From an uncultured Coriobacteriaceae bacterium (GTDB lineage Bacteria > Actinomycetota > Coriobacteriia > Coriobacteriales > Atopobiaceae): a DNA stretch of 34,840 nt. A model generated the notes under the pieces. It searched no databases and was not told where the DNA came from. It saw only the letters and a program-made list of their open reading frames with translations. The stretch spans positions 1 through 34,840 of the forward strand of contig CADBYM010000037.1 of NCBI GenBank assembly GCA_902798915.1, in the 5' to 3' direction. Of this stretch, positions 32,409 through 34,840 are shown piece by piece. Made by a program: the position numbers and the translations under genes. Within the stretch, counting starts at the first letter, position 1; each line of letters opens with the position of its first letter.

Positions 32409-33185
32409 CTACGGCTCGAAGTCCTGCCACAGCGCCTTGGCCGACTCCGGTTTAGACACAAACAGGAACAGGTCGGGATTCTCAACGAACTGCTGGTAGA
32501 TGGGCACGCCTTGCCTGAGGCCAAACTCGGCGCGGGCGCGCGGCCCGCGCACCACGAGCTCCGACGGCTGGTACGCGCCGTTGGCCACCCACGTGGTCTC
32601 GTCGCCCTCCACCTGCGGGAACCACGCGATGCCACCGTGAGCGCGCACGTCGTCGTAATCGAAGCCGTAGTCGCGCACGCACCAGGCGCCAAACGTGAGG
32701 TTTTGTCCCACGTCGCCCACGATGGTCGCGTGTGCCCATTTGGGCGGGACGATTACCACGTCACCGGGTTGCGCGTACACCGCAAAGCAGCGACCGGGAT
32801 CGTCCTTGGCGGTCTCCTGCATGTAAATGTATGCCGCACCGCTCCAAATAACGTAAACCTCGCAGGTAGACGCCCCGCACGACGGCGAAACCGCGTGGAT
32901 GTGGCCCTGCGAGCGCACGGGCTCCCTGCCCAGGGCACCCTTGGAGTACGTGACCACGCCAAAGAGCAGGTCGCGCTTAAGCATGGCGGGCAGGTCCTGC
33001 CTGCGGCCGACGTCCATAGCGATGGCATAGACCACGTCCGGCCCGTCGCAGGCGGGGTCCATAAGCGAGGTCCGGATGTCGTCGAGCGTGCGCAGCTCGG
33101 GCTCCGGCCCAAAGGTGTCGGGGCCGTAGACAAAACCCATCGGGTCGTAGACGGGAGTGATGTCAAAGCCGGGATCAAATGCCAT
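32409..33185 (-). CDS. Second cupin of the glucose-6-phosphate isomerase family
   Basis: The 258-aa protein has a cupin core with His95, His97 (GHIHAV), Glu109 and His152 and a longer C-terminal extension that may be a second, metal-free cupin lobe. It resembles the GPI cupin family but differs from the shorter neighbour, so it may isomerise a different sugar phosphate or be a paired subunit. It lies 17 bp after the nucleotidase gene and 11 bp before the other isomerase; the three are probably one operon. GGGGGA precedes ATG 33185. Confidence 0.82.
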   Translation of the reverse strand: MAFDPGFDITPVYDPMGFVYGPDTFGPEPELRTLDDIRTSLMDPACDGPDVVYAIAMDVGRRQDLPAMLKRDLLFGVVTYSKGALGREPVRSQGHIHAVSPSCGASTCEVYVIWSGAAYIYMQETAKDDPGRCFAVYAQPGDVVIVPPKWAHATIVGDVGQNLTFGAWCVRDYGFDYDDVRAHGGIAWFPQVEGDETTWVANGAYQPSELVVRGPRARAEFGLRQGVPIYQQFVENPDLFLFVSKPESAKALWQDFEP

Positions 33186-33202
33186 GGGTCCCCCACTCTT
33201 CC

Positions 33203-34840
33203 TTACTCTCCGATGGCGTTCCTCACGTCATCCTCGGTGATGGCGACTTCGGGCAGGCGTTTGTCGTCCCCGCCCAGCGTCAGCGTGCCATCCGCAAGCA
33301 GCTCGACGGCGCGCTGGTGAAGCTCCTCGTCCCAGTCGATGCCAACGACGCTCCAGTTGTCGTCGCATTCGGGCGAGATCGTGCCGCCCTTGACGTTCTG
33401 GATGTAGTCCGCGATCAGCTCGCGTAACCCGCCGATGGAGCCCTGCACGTCGGCCTCCAAGAGCTTGGGAGTATCGCCCTTTTGGAACAACTCGCCCGGC
33501 ACAAGCAGCTGCGTGTTCGCGCGGTAGTTGTTCGTGGCAATCACAAACACCTCCTCGTCGGAGATGGGCGTGCCGTCGGACCAGCTCAGCCCCTCGATGC
33601 GCTCCCCCGGATCCTTGGCGACGTTGATTTGATAGCTCACACCCTGGAACATGTCAAAGCTAGACACGGGTATCTCGGGATCGAAGGACAGCGTCAAATC
33701 GCCCGCTCGAAGTGTCTTGAAGATGCGCGCCGACCATTCGATGTACTTCTTGAGCTGCGCACCGGTCATCTCGAGGGAATAGAGCGTGTTCGAGAACTTG
33801 TAGATTTGCGACACGTCGCAGCGGCGGAGAGGACCGGGCCGCACGTCTGCGTCTGGATTGGAGAGCGCCGTTGCCGACACTTTCGCGCCTGTGTAGTGGA
33901 GCTGCACTGCGTGGATGAGGTCAATAAGCGCCGAATCCGCGAGGTACGCTTGTGGAATCTCCTCGATTTCGCTCTCGCCCACAAGAGGCCCGCCCTCCAA
34001 GACGCCGATGACCTCGCGCGCGAACTGCTTCGCCCGCTCGTCGTAAGGGGCCATGAGCTCGACGATCTCCGGGTCGGGCTCGTAGGCGGCCGCCTCCACC
34101 GGGCTCGACCTGCGTTTGGCCACCTTCCAGCCGTCGCCATCGGGCTCCAGCTCCAGGTCAACGCACGCCATCGTCTGCGCGTGGTACTTGTTCTCCACCA
34201 CCAGGACGCCGTTGGCCTCCTCGCCCTCCACGAGCCGATGCTGGTGAGCGGCGATGATGAGGTCGAACTCCGGGCACGCCTCCGCGAGGTCGCACACCCC
34301 GGTGTGCGGGACGTCGAACTCGTTATCCAGCCGATGTGCATCACGCCGATGAGCACGTCCACGTCGTCGCGGATCCGGTCGATGATGGCGCGCGACTCCT
34401 CCACGGGGTCGCTCACGCTGCTGCCCTCGAGGTTGACCTTGTCCCAGCGTTGTATGAGCGGCGTCACCATGCCGATGAGCCCCACGCGCACGCCGTCGGC
34501 CATGTCGATGATGGTGTGGCCATCGGCCACAGGATCGCCATTCTCGTCCTTTACGTTGCCAGTGAGAACCTTGCCGCTGAACGAGGCCACCGTCTTGCGC
34601 AGCACGTCCATGCCATAGTTGTACTCGTGGTTGCCCGTCGCGCCGACGTCGTAGCCAAGCGCGTTCATGCAGGCAATCATGGGATGCACCTCGTCCTCGA
34701 GGAAGAGGTCTGCCATGTTGTCCTGGATGGTGTCGCCAGCATCGATGAGCAACGTATCCTTGGTGCGCAGCTCCTTGACGGCCGTGGAGAGCTTGGCCAT
34801 GCCTCCCGCGGGGTCCTCGGCGTCCAGCGCGTAGTCCCAG
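33203..34840 (-). pseudogene. 5'-nucleotidase/metallophosphatase, frameshifted and open at the window edge
   Basis: Reading leftward from the edge, the calcineurin-like metallophosphatase domain shows IDAGDTIQDN and ATGNHEYNYG, then runs to MHIG. There the frame changes: 'GGCTGGAT' (about 34326-34332) lacks one C relative to the expected GGCCTGGAT (Gly-Leu-Asp), after which NEFDVPHTGVCDLAE and AAHQHRL follow in the new frame. The C-terminal 5'-nucleotidase domain continues to 33203, including VIATNNYRAN. The protein family hydrolyses nucleoside monophosphates or 2',3'-cyclic nucleotides, usually outside the cell. The start lies beyond 34840. One missing base may be a real mutation or a sequencing error. 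Confidence 0.85.

Noticed and set aside
33482..34618. 378-codon plus-strand frame opposite the nucleotidase
   Set aside because: Antisense shadow with no RBS or motif.
1..34840. CRISPR arrays, tRNA or rRNA genes, and transposases
   Set aside because: None were recognised: no regular direct-repeat arrays, no cloverleaf candidates and no transposase motifs.

Overview
This window looks like a chromosomal segment from a host-associated Coriobacteriia (Olsenella/Atopobiaceae-like actinobacterium). That is an inference from high-GC codon use, strong AGGAGG-type ribosome binding sites, and several aldo/keto reductases, flavodoxins and Old-yellow-enzyme-type Fe-S flavoproteins. The species cannot be fixed from sequence alone. 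No rRNA, tRNA, CRISPR array or transposase was seen.

Left third (about 0.05-14.1 kb): an accessory, defence-like island. A compact three-gene minus-strand operon (DUF6361-like protein, then HKD/PLD-family protein, then a 1126-aa SF2 helicase; 648-7223) has overlapping genes and visibly lower GC than the rest. It is the best candidate for an undescribed or little-described anti-phage system. Behind it lie a small YYYLQ-type protein with a twice-frameshifted nucleotidyltransferase, an AAA/DUF4143 ATPase, a decayed PLD/helicase remnant, a 29-codon ribokinase remnant, an S10 serine carboxypeptidase, and an AAA ATPase followed by a truncated TOPRIM-like partner. Three of these units have a near-perfect inverted repeat at the promoter or leader.

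Middle (14.1-21.3 kb): a flavodoxin / aldo-keto reductase / UPF0303 operon; a divergent region holding cut-down LysR and reductase remnants; a radical SAM protein; a concanavalin-A-like protein; a VanZ-RDD membrane protein translationally overlapping a HEAT-repeat/zinc-ribbon protein, which is a paralogue of the first gene of the window; and a second deleted LysR.

Right half (21.3-31.8 kb): a long minus-strand redox cluster. It holds a Cys-type alpha/beta hydrolase, cupin, SDR, aldo/keto reductase, exported lipoprotein flavodoxin, small lipoprotein, exported aldo/keto reductase, 2-enoate-reductase-like FMN/FAD/4Fe-4S enzyme, two NTF2/SnoaL-like proteins and another cytosolic aldo/keto reductase. 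A divergent TetR regulator with a palindromic operator sits at its upstream end. The set suggests reductive modification of small organic (enone/steroid/phenolic-like) substrates, but the substrate is unknown.

Right end (31.8-34.84 kb): two adjacent archaeal-type cupin glucose-6-phosphate isomerase family genes follow a 5'-nucleotidase/metallophosphatase that carries a one-base frameshift and runs off the window edge.

A recurring theme is decay by internal deletion: ribokinase, LysR (twice), a reductase and a helicase survive only as termini, and two other genes are frameshifted.
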